From: Thiodiazotropha sp040507225
GTDB taxonomy: Bacteria; Pseudomonadota; Gammaproteobacteria; Chromatiales; Chromatiaceae
DNA length: 64,000 nucleotides
Direction of reading: 5' to 3'
Assembly: GCA_040507225.1 (NCBI GenBank)
Contig: JBEVVG010000002.1
Span: 992,001 to 1,056,000 of the forward strand
Shown here in pieces: positions 57,656-64,000 of this stretch. Made by a program: the position numbers and the translations under genes. The notes beneath the pieces are model-generated. The model was not told the DNA's origin and ran no database searches. It was given only the letters and a program-made list of their open reading frames with translations. Each line of letters starts with the position of its first letter. The first letter of the stretch is position 1.

Positions 57656-59989
57656 ATGCAAAGGCAAGACAACATCATTACTTTTGGCTCAGCTGTGCCT
57701 CGTCAAAGAAACATAACGCTTGATATCAGCGGACGCAGAATTGCGGCCGAGTGCCGTAATCTGGTCGTCAAGACTCTGCCCAAGCTGATGAACGACTTGT
57801 TCGAAAATCTCGATGATTCACTCTACGAGATGGCCAACAAGTCGGAAAACAATACCCTGCAGAATATCTACTTTGATTCCATGCGCGAGCTGCGCAAGCA
57901 GCGTGCGAAAATCGATCGCAATTTCAATCAGGAACTGCTTCGGGCCTACGACAGATTCTGGGAAACCGGTGATGTCACCATCAATCATCCCAGCCTCGAC
58001 GATCTCAGCCGGGATACGGAGATGTCCCTGGTGGAAGACGAGGATCTAGAGGATTCTCTGGCCATCACCAACATGGTGAGCAAATCGGAAAACCGGTTTT
58101 CCCGGGAACTCTATGCTATGGGTCAGCGATTTTCAGCGATCCTGTGCGCAGGTCAGGTGGATGAAGAGATCGCCAAAAAGACACCCCTCGATCCTGGGGT
58201 GATCTGCAATGCCTTCCAGGTGGCCATGAACGATGTGGCGGTGGAGCTTCCGGTAAAGCTGGTGGTCTACAAGTTGTTCGACCGCCACGTCATGCACTAT
58301 GTCGGTGGGCTCTACGACGAGATCAATCTGCTGCTTGGGCGCGTCGGGGTAATCCCCAAGTTGACCCCGAAGGTGCGGCGCAATCCGGTGGCACCGAGTT
58401 TGCGCGGTGAGGGAGGGGACAGCTATCTTGCCAGTGACTCGTCCTATGTCACCACCAGTTCAGCGCCCCTGTCGGGTTCCGCCAGCCAGATGGCGACCCA
58501 TGAAGAGGTCCAAGCAGAGATATTTTCCACACTTCAGCATCTTTTAGGCATGCGTCGGGCCAGTTCGGGCAGCAGCATGCTGAGTTCGAGCATGATGCTC
58601 TCGGCGCCTCAGAGCAACGTGCCGCTGATCGATACCGGGGAGCTTCTGGGTGTCCTCTCTACCTTGCAGCAGTCCAATGTCGTGATGCTGCCTCAGGGGC
58701 GTCAGGGTGGGACCCCGCTGAGTGCGGAGCAGATGCGCGCGCGCCTCGCTCAGGATCTGCGTATCGCCAAAGACGGTCAGATCACTCGCTCCCTGGGGGA
58801 CGCGGACAACGACACGATTGATGTGATCTCAATGTTGTTCGAGTTCATACTCGACGACTACAGCTTGCCGGATGCCATGAAGGCGCTGATCAGCCGTCTG
58901 CAGATCCCGATGCTGAAAGTGGCGATCATCGACAAGAGCTTTTTCAGCAAGAAGATCCACCCAGCCCGCAGGCTGCTCAATTCCCTGGCCCAGGCTGCGG
59001 TGGGGTGGAACGATACCGGTGACCGGGGCAGTGACACTCTGTACAGCAGAATCGAATCGATCATCAAACGGATTCTCAACGAATTCCACGATGACCCGGG
59101 CCTGTTTGCCGAGCTCGACGAGGAGTTCACCACCTGGTGGCAAAAGGAGCAACGGGGAGCGGAACTTGCGGAGCAGCGCACGACCCAGATCACGCGGGGT
59201 AAGGAGCAACTCAAATCCGCCAAGCAGATCGTTTCCGACGAGTTGAACCAACGTTTGCTGAGGCAGTTGGTGATACCCCAGGCGGTGATGTCGATCCTCG
59301 AGGATGGGTGGAAGGATGTGATGCTCCTGATCTACCTTCGGGAAGGCAGCCAAAGCAAGGATTGGCAGGAGTGCCTGGAGATCGTCGACCGCTTGCTGTG
59401 GAGCGTGCAACCCAAATCCGAGTATCAGGATCGGCAGCAGCTGCTGCGCGGTATACCGGAGTTGCTGAGAAACCTCAGGGAAAGGCTCAACAGCATCTCT
59501 TTCGATCAGCATAAGATGGCGCGGCTGTTCAAGGAACTGCAGAATTGCCATATCCAGGTGTTGCGAGGAGGGGATGCCGCGCAGGTGCAAACCTCAGGGA
59601 CCCAGCCTGTCACCCAGCACGAAATCCATTTTCCGGACAGTCAGCTGACGCCTGACGATGCCAGTCAGTTGCACGAGCTGGCCGATGAAGCGATTTACGA
59701 GAACGACGAATTCGCTCATCAGGCCAAGTCCCTCGAACCCGGCAGCTGGTTGGAGATCGCTGATGGTAGCGCCAAGGTGCGGGTCAAGCTGTCCTGGAAG
59801 AGCAAGGTCACCGATACCTATATCTTCGTCAATCGCAAAGGCATGAAAGCCATGGAGTTGAGTGCATCCGGATTGGCCAGGCACTTGCGCGAAGGTACTG
59901 CGCGAACTGTGGATCTTCCCGCCGAACCGATCATGGACCGGGCGCTGGATGCGATGCTCGATGCGCTGAAAAAGACCAGCGCGGCCTGA
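57656..59989 (+). CDS. DUF1631 family protein
   Basis: The 777-residue cytosolic protein matches the DUF1631 family, found in gammaproteobacteria and often wrongly named thymidine phosphorylase. The N-terminal part (about 1-230) is helical with the MNDLFENLDDSLYEMAN core. Residues about 255-300 are a Ser/Ala-rich linker. A helical region (about 370-650) contains the FAELDEEFTTWW segment. The C-terminal end (about 690-750) looks like a small beta barrel of PilZ type (SWLEIADGSAKVRVKLSW and YIFVNRKGMK). If that is right it may sense cyclic-di-GMP, but the RxxxR motif of PilZ is not evident. Function is unknown. Confidence 0.88.
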   Translation: MQRQDNIITFGSAVPRQRNITLDISGRRIAAECRNLVVKTLPKLMNDLFENLDDSLYEMANKSENNTLQNIYFDSMRELRKQRAKIDRNFNQELLRAYDRFWETGDVTINHPSLDDLSRDTEMSLVEDEDLEDSLAITNMVSKSENRFSRELYAMGQRFSAILCAGQVDEEIAKKTPLDPGVICNAFQVAMNDVAVELPVKLVVYKLFDRHVMHYVGGLYDEINLLLGRVGVIPKLTPKVRRNPVAPSLRGEGGDSYLASDSSYVTTSSAPLSGSASQMATHEEVQAEIFSTLQHLLGMRRASSGSSMLSSSMMLSAPQSNVPLIDTGELLGVLSTLQQSNVVMLPQGRQGGTPLSAEQMRARLAQDLRIAKDGQITRSLGDADNDTIDVISMLFEFILDDYSLPDAMKALISRLQIPMLKVAIIDKSFFSKKIHPARRLLNSLAQAAVGWNDTGDRGSDTLYSRIESIIKRILNEFHDDPGLFAELDEEFTTWWQKEQRGAELAEQRTTQITRGKEQLKSAKQIVSDELNQRLLRQLVIPQAVMSILEDGWKDVMLLIYLREGSQSKDWQECLEIVDRLLWSVQPKSEYQDRQQLLRGIPELLRNLRERLNSISFDQHKMARLFKELQNCHIQVLRGGDAAQVQTSGTQPVTQHEIHFPDSQLTPDDASQLHELADEAIYENDEFAHQAKSLEPGSWLEIADGSAKVRVKLSWKSKVTDTYIFVNRKGMKAMELSASGLARHLREGTARTVDLPAEPIMDRALDAMLDALKKTSAA

Positions 59990-60045
59990 TTTCACACTTC
60001 TCTGTCTACTCGCTCGGGAATACGTGCTGCGCCGGATCGGCAGCG

Positions 60046-60086
60046 GATGCCTGGCGTGGGCTCGATAGGCTCAGCCGGCAGGCATC
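60046..60086. repeat. Imperfect 41-nt palindromic hairpin between two genes
   Basis: GATGCCTG (60046-60053) and CAGGCATC (60079-60086) are perfect inverted repeats, with more pairing inside (TGGGCT against AGGCTCA with one bulge). No T-run follows. It could be a REP-like unit or a transcript 3' end after the DUF1631 gene. Confidence 0.4.
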
Positions 60087-60197
60087 ATGGCGTTCTTGGA
60101 TCAGGCATGTTATTAGTACCCGGATATGAAAAGCCTGGATGACGTTCGTCATGCGGCTGTACCAGCAATTGAGTGTTGAAACCCAGAGAGTGAATCC

Positions 60198-60542
60198 ATG
60201 AGCGAAATGATTACCGATTCCGGACTGAAGATTGAAGACCTGGCTCCCGGTGATGGGGACCTGGCGGCTGCGGGGCACAAGGTTACCGTGCACTATACCG
60301 GCTGGCTGTTGGAAGGCGACAAGTTCGATTCTTCCCTGGATCGAAATCAGCCCTTCCAGTTCACTCTGGGAAAAGGCATGGTCATTCGCGGCTGGGATGA
60401 GGGTGTCGAAGGTATGAAGATCGGCGGTAAGCGTCGTCTGACCATTCCCCCGCAGCTGGGTTACGGTGCCCGAGGCGCGGGTGGCGTGATTCCACCGAAC
60501 GCAACCCTGGTCTTCGACGTGGAACTGTTAGCGATCGGCTGA
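60198..60542 (+). CDS. FKBP-type peptidyl-prolyl cis-trans isomerase, cytosolic
   Basis: The 114-residue protein is a single FKBP domain without signal peptide or extra domains. Active-site residues are visible in VHYTGWLLEGDKFDSS, the GKGMVIRGWDEGVEGM segment, and IPPQLGYGARGAGGVIPPNA. It acts as a cytosolic proline isomerase and folding helper. It ends 2 nt before nadC, so the two are cotranscribed. Confidence 0.95.
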   Translation: MSEMITDSGLKIEDLAPGDGDLAAAGHKVTVHYTGWLLEGDKFDSSLDRNQPFQFTLGKGMVIRGWDEGVEGMKIGGKRRLTIPPQLGYGARGAGGVIPPNATLVFDVELLAIG

Positions 60543-60544
60543 CC

Positions 60545-61384
60545 ATGAACAGTCTGCCGGGGCACCTCATCAGCCAACAGGTGAGTCAGGCGTTGGCCGA
60601 GGATCTGGGTGCGGGGGACCTGACCGCCGGATTGCTTGATCCAGAGACCCGCATAAGGGCCAGCATCGTATGTCGCGAAACGGCGGTGTTGTGCGGTGTC
60701 GATTGGGTCGCAGAGGTCTACCGACAACTCGATTCCGGAATTACCCTGGATTGGGATGCGCGGGACGGAGACAGGATCGAGGCCGGGCAGACGCTGTGTC
60801 GTCTCGAGGGACGGGTCCGTTCCCTGTTGAGCGGTGAGCGAACAGCTCTGAACTACCTGCAGACCTTGTCGGGAACGGCAACCCTGGCCAGACGCTACGC
60901 GGACGAGGTGTCAGGCACCCCGGCGCGAATTCTCGATACCCGCAAAACCATTCCTGGCCTGCGTCTGCAACAAAAATATGCGGTCACCTGCGGTGGTTGT
61001 GACAACCATCGCATCGGGCTGTTCGACGCGGTGCTGATCAAGGAGAACCACATCCGTGCTGCGGGTTCGATCACCGCCGCCCTGGCGCGCGCCTTCGAAC
61101 AGGTACCCCAAGGTACTTCGGTGGAAATCGAGGTGGAGTCTCTGGATGAGTTGCGCGAGGCTCTACAGGCCGGGGCGTCCCGGATCCTGCTCGACAACCT
61201 GGATCCCTCCCAGCTTCGCCAGGCGGTCGCGATCAATGCCGGCCAGTCCCGGCTGGAAGCCTCCGGCGGGATCAATCTTGAGACCGTGCGGGAGATTGCA
61301 GAAACCGGCGTGGACGACATCTCGGTCGGGGCGCTGACCAAGGATGTGCGGGCCATCGACTTGTCGATGCTGTTCGATTACTGA
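60545..61384 (+). CDS. nadC: Quinolinate phosphoribosyltransferase (nicotinate-nucleotide pyrophosphorylase)
   Basis: NadC turns quinolinate and PRPP into nicotinate mononucleotide in de novo NAD synthesis. The 279-residue enzyme has the RTALNYLQTLSGTAT segment, DTRKTIPGLRLQQKYAV with active-site Arg/Lys, KENHI, EIEVESLDEL and ASGGINLETV near the C-terminus. PRPP comes from prs in this window. Confidence 0.97.
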   Translation: MNSLPGHLISQQVSQALAEDLGAGDLTAGLLDPETRIRASIVCRETAVLCGVDWVAEVYRQLDSGITLDWDARDGDRIEAGQTLCRLEGRVRSLLSGERTALNYLQTLSGTATLARRYADEVSGTPARILDTRKTIPGLRLQQKYAVTCGGCDNHRIGLFDAVLIKENHIRAAGSITAALARAFEQVPQGTSVEIEVESLDELREALQAGASRILLDNLDPSQLRQAVAINAGQSRLEASGGINLETVREIAETGVDDISVGALTKDVRAIDLSMLFDY

Positions 61385-61407
61385 ACCCGAGCGGTTGCGG
61401 GCGAGGC

Positions 61408-61644
61408 TCAGACCCGCTCGTCGATCAGGGTGCCCAGCACCTCGTCCGCGGCCTTGAGGGTCTTGACCTGGGCTTTGACCAGATTGGCGTGCTGCTGCAT
61501 TTCCACCATGGAGCGCGACAGGTCCTTGGGGTTGGTTTGCTGCATTTGTTGGGCACTGGCGATCTCCGATGCCACGCGGCGCATACCCTGGAGGCCTTTC
61601 TGGATCCCCTGCAGCGCCGGTCCTGTGATGGAATGTATGCCCAT
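61408..61644 (-). CDS. Small protein resembling the C-terminal segment of flagellar rod/hook proteins
   Basis: The 78-residue protein starts at ATG 61644 (an in-frame TTG at 61653 is less likely). Its second half, with MVEMQQHANLVKAQVKTLKA and DEVLGTLIDERV, looks like the conserved C-terminal helix of flagellar rod and hook proteins (ANAKVIKTADEMLGTLLD type). The first half is a second amphipathic helix. The beta-rich middle of real rod proteins is absent. No flagellar gene is near. Family assignment is from similarity by eye. Confidence 0.65.
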   Translation of the reverse strand: MGIHSITGPALQGIQKGLQGMRRVASEIASAQQMQQTNPKDLSRSMVEMQQHANLVKAQVKTLKAADEVLGTLIDERV

Positions 61645-61817
61645 GTATCCCAACCTGTTGGAAATAGAGTCTCTCTAACCGGTTTGTTGGCCGTCACAGG
61701 CAAATCTTTAATGCTTTCATTCTCTGAACGGAACCTGGGCACATTTTTCGTGAACGAGGTTCCCGGTGGGAGGCATCCGCTACATTGCGGTTTTTAAAAT
61801 CACCCAGAAATGCAACC

Positions 61818-63023
61818 TCAGGTCCAACTGTGGCGGGGCGGAAACACCAGGCGAATGCCAGCCAGGTGATGGCGATCGTCGGGTTCGGCCCAATGGCGGA
61901 AACTGGCCCGTCTCAGCACCTTGGGTGTGTGCAGGCTACCCCCTTTGAGGGTATGCAAGGCGCGCTGGAATGCCTCCTGGGAAACGGTGTTGTCGGGGAA
62001 GGGTTCGAATTGCGGGTAGGGATGCAGGGGATTGCCACACCATTCCCAGCTTCGGCCGGATCGCGTCAGTACTCCGCTGCGGGCCGCCATCTCCCATTGG
62101 TATTCATGCTGCAGAATGGCGCCCTCGGTGAGTTCCGATTGACGGCCCGCCCATGCCGCGAAGGCCTGGGCTTCGTGCAGGCTGACACCGGTTACGGCCT
62201 CTTCCGGAGGCAGTGGGGTGGCCCCGTTGAGGGCGATTTCATACCAGTTGCCCTGGCTGTCACGGCGCCAGTATTCCGGGTGGTCGCGACGCTGTTCGTT
62301 CAACCAGCTGCGGCCGGCCTCGTTCCACAGGGTTTCGTCCCGGTATCCTTCCTGGCGCATGAATTCGAGGTACTGGGCATTGGAGACCGGAGTGAGGGCG
62401 ATTCGGTAACTGCTCAGTTCCACGGCCTGGGGAGGTAGTTCATTGTCATATGCCCTGGGTTCATCACGGGCGCCAATTCGGTAGTGGCCCTGGGAGAGTT
62501 CCCGGGTTTCCCAGGCGGGGGGGACGGGTTCCAGGGGCTCCGTGCAGCGGTAGCGCCCGTCGTCCGGCTCCTGCAGGCGTGACTGGTAGAGCACCAGCAG
62601 CATGTTTTCGTACAGCTTGGCCTGTTCCTGGAGCAGATACCAGGCGAGCCGGTCGTCTTGCAGCCATGGGTGCTCCGCGGGCAGGGCGCCGGGTGTCGCG
62701 AGCAGACGGATGTGTTCGTCGCGTATCTCGGTGGCCCAATGAATCAGGTGATCCCGGTCAGGCAGTTGGCGGCACTGTTCATCCAGGGGAAGCGCTCCTT
62801 CGGTAAACAGGTGCCGGACCCGTTGACTGAGGTCGTCGTCGCGATTCAGATTTTCACGCAGCCACAGGAGTTCCAGGTAGACGCCTCGACCGTAATACCA
62901 GTTCAAGCTGGCCAGCCTGGGACTGGGTCTGTGATCGCAGAGCATGGCCTCCCGGGTTGCGAGAAGGTCCCGTTGCATCTCGTGCAAATCGGTCAACTGA
63001 CCGAGCAGGGCTGGGTTGGTCAT
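61818..63023 (-). CDS. EgtB/SUMF1-like protein (formylglycine-generating-enzyme fold) without iron ligands
   Basis: The 401-residue protein has an N-terminal DinB-like helical domain (about 1-155) and a C-terminal FGE-sulfatase domain (about 170-395: VTGVSLHEAQAFAAWAGR, HEYQWEMAARSG, SWEWCGNPLHPYPQFEPF, LKGGSLHT, GIRLVF). This is the layout of EgtB and OvoA sulfoxide synthases. Their three iron-binding His residues should lie in H-x-GH and H-x3-H-x-E motifs; here the matching places read NWYYGRGVY (about 41-49) and QEQAKLYEN (132-140). So it is probably not an active ergothioneine-type synthase. Function is unknown. Confidence 0.82.
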   Translation of the reverse strand: MTNPALLGQLTDLHEMQRDLLATREAMLCDHRPSPRLASLNWYYGRGVYLELLWLRENLNRDDDLSQRVRHLFTEGALPLDEQCRQLPDRDHLIHWATEIRDEHIRLLATPGALPAEHPWLQDDRLAWYLLQEQAKLYENMLLVLYQSRLQEPDDGRYRCTEPLEPVPPAWETRELSQGHYRIGARDEPRAYDNELPPQAVELSSYRIALTPVSNAQYLEFMRQEGYRDETLWNEAGRSWLNEQRRDHPEYWRRDSQGNWYEIALNGATPLPPEEAVTGVSLHEAQAFAAWAGRQSELTEGAILQHEYQWEMAARSGVLTRSGRSWEWCGNPLHPYPQFEPFPDNTVSQEAFQRALHTLKGGSLHTPKVLRRASFRHWAEPDDRHHLAGIRLVFPPRHSWT

Positions 63024-63221
63024 ACTGCGACTCCAGGGCTGTAATGGCTGTGTATTCAGCCGGGTGAATCAGGCAAAGGCGTGATTGTAGTGAGCGGAAG
63101 CCGGGGGAAGCAATGTGAAGTCGCAAACGGGTTGCCCGGCGCAGGAGAAGTATTCTGCAAATAAACAGCACCGGTTGCGCCTGTCCAGGTGGGCGGGATG
63201 CGTGTCGTCGCGGTGCAGGCG

Positions 63222-63256
63222 CCCTTCCGCACGCTCAGAGGGGAATGTGCGGAAGG
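63222..63256 (-). terminator. Hairpin after the DsrC/TusE gene, no U-tract
   Basis: CCCTTCCGCAC (63222-63232) and GTGCGGAAGGG (63246-63256) form a perfect 11-bp stem with a 13-nt loop, 13 nt after the stop codon. No T-run follows, so its role as terminator is uncertain; 3'-end stabilisation is another possibility. Confidence 0.45.
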
Positions 63257-63269
63257 GTAAGAGCGGAGA

Positions 63270-63569
63270 TCAGACGCAGCCGGTCGGCTTTGGCAAACCA
63301 CCGTACTTGGTGATCGGTTTCATCGGCCCGGTCATCCACAGTTCGAACATCTCCTTCTTGTCCGCGCCGAGATATTTCGAAAACTTGCGGATCGGTGGCA
63401 CCACATTGTGTTCGTTGTAGTATTCGCGGGCTTTCAGGATCTGGTTCCATTTTTCATCAGACAGTTCATAGTCGTCCGCTTCCGCCATGGCCCGGGCGAT
63501 CTCCGGAGTCCATTCATTCATATCCGTGAGGTAGCCGTCGCCATCGCGTTCCGGGATTTCGATACTCAT
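63270..63569 (-). CDS. DsrC/TusE-family sulfur-relay protein with a single C-terminal cysteine
   Basis: DsrC-family proteins carry sulfur on a penultimate cysteine in dissimilatory sulfur metabolism or in tRNA thiolation (TusE). The 99-residue protein has the core WTPEIARAMAEADDYELSDE and ends GLPKPTGCV with Cys98 penultimate. The second cysteine of true DsrC, eleven residues earlier, is Thr87 here. This is the single-cysteine pattern linked to TusE-like proteins. AGGAG precedes the ATG by 9 nt. No dsr or tus genes are next to it. Confidence 0.93.
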   Translation of the reverse strand: MSIEIPERDGDGYLTDMNEWTPEIARAMAEADDYELSDEKWNQILKAREYYNEHNVVPPIRKFSKYLGADKKEMFELWMTGPMKPITKYGGLPKPTGCV

Positions 63570-63689
63570 TACATCTGCTCCTAATACCTAGTGAAATGGT
63601 TGGTTATTTAGAGTGAAGTGTACGGGGATTCGGTCGGGTGATTCTACCCTTTTTTATGTGGGGTATTTGCCGGCGCCCCTGATCGGGTC

Positions 63690-64000
63690 TCAGAGTGCCT
63701 TGATCTGGCTGAGCAGGTCTTCTGCGGTTGGCAGGGCCTGGGGAAACGCCAGGCGACTCAATTTCTGCCCGCTGCGCAGGTCCAGTCCCAGGGGGTCGAT
63801 GCCCACCGCCTCGATGTCCACTGGGTGGTCCGCCATCTGCCGATGTGCGAGATAGCGTCGCAGCAGGTTCCGCTCCTGAAGATTGAGCTGGTACAGCGCC
63901 TCTGCCTCCTCCGCAGTGGAGTAGGGAGCGGGTGGTGGAACCCGGCTGGCGTCAAACCAGCGCGCGGAGCCAAAACCTCCGATGAAGTAATGCTGTTCCA
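63690..64000 (-). CDS. HugZ/pyridoxamine-phosphate-oxidase-like protein, C-terminal part (partial)
   Basis: The frame runs from the window end to a TGA at 63692-63690, so the start lies outside. I translated it by hand: about 103 residues, including HYFIGGFGSARWF, a helical stretch LYQLNLQERNLLRRYL, VGIDPLGLDLRSG, and a final RLAFPQALPTAEDLL segment. This is the C-terminal pattern of heme-utilisation/pyridoxamine-oxidase-like proteins, where a flavin-binding split barrel precedes it. The assignment is by eye and moderate. Confidence 0.6.
   Translation of the reverse strand, partial: EQHYFIGGFGSARWFDASRVPPPAPYSTAEEAEALYQLNLQERNLLRRYLAHRQMADHPVDIEAVGIDPLGLDLRSGQKLSRLAFPQALPTAEDLLSQIKAL

Noticed and set aside
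60006..60293. Minus-strand frame over the DUF1631-FKBP gap
   Set aside because: It runs into the FKBP gene in antisense, with no ribosome site or family match; the gap is better read as a hairpin and leader.
1..64000. CRISPR array
   Set aside because: No series of direct repeats with regular spacers was noticed; the only long direct repeat is the tuf pair.

Overview
The window is chromosomal DNA from a gammaproteobacterium. The basis is gene order: tRNA-Tyr/Gly/Thr-tuf-tRNA-Trp-secE-nusG-rplKAJL-rpoBC, ispE-tRNA-Gln-prs-rplY-pth, and ampD/ampE. A periplasmic nitrate reductase cluster, a DsrC/TusE-family protein and several multiheme cytochromes suggest a respiratory, probably sulfur-oxidizing lineage (Chromatiales or symbiont-like). 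That placement is inference; no 16S gene is present.

Layout. 1-2964 (+): the end of a nap operon (napH partial, napB, napC) and moaA, which serves the molybdenum cofactor that NapA needs. 3059-7507 (-): an orphan type VI secretion cargo island with vgrG, a PAAR-like protein carrying a papain/C39-like C-terminal domain, and two unknown small genes that are immunity candidates. 7688-11800 (-): a LolCDE/MacB-type ABC exporter (ATPase and two permeases) with a LolA-like periplasmic protein. 11938-18338 (-): housekeeping genes pth, rplY, malic enzyme, prs, tRNA-Gln, ispE and a TPR lipoprotein.

18567-50726 (+) is a nearly continuous 32 kb translation and transcription superoperon: three tRNAs, tuf, tRNA-Trp, secE-nusG, rplKAJL, rpoBC, the str operon with a second tuf copy, S10, spc and alpha. 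The second tuf ends 6 nt before rpsJ, so no S10 leader exists there. The two tuf genes are identical over 1,186 bp. Promoters with GC-rich discriminators can be read before tRNA-Tyr, rpsL, rpsH and rpsM, and a related -10 before rplY. A clear terminator follows rplQ.

50765-63569 is mixed: a b-type cytochrome, a SpoU-type methyltransferase, a 26-codon membrane micro-ORF with a perfect CRP-type palindrome upstream, a histidine phosphatase, ampE, and ampD behind a DUF1538-DUF1538-PII-like-CBS module. Then come a DUF1631 protein, an FKBP isomerase, nadC, a tiny flagellar-rod-like protein, an EgtB-like protein that lacks its expected iron ligands, and a single-cysteine DsrC/TusE homologue. The window ends inside a gene resembling HugZ/pyridoxamine-phosphate-oxidase-like proteins (-).

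Best candidates for new biology are the PAAR-papain effector set, the PII/CBS-linked DUF1538 module, the degenerate EgtB homologue and the CRP-controlled micro-ORF. I saw no CRISPR array, insertion sequence or prophage.
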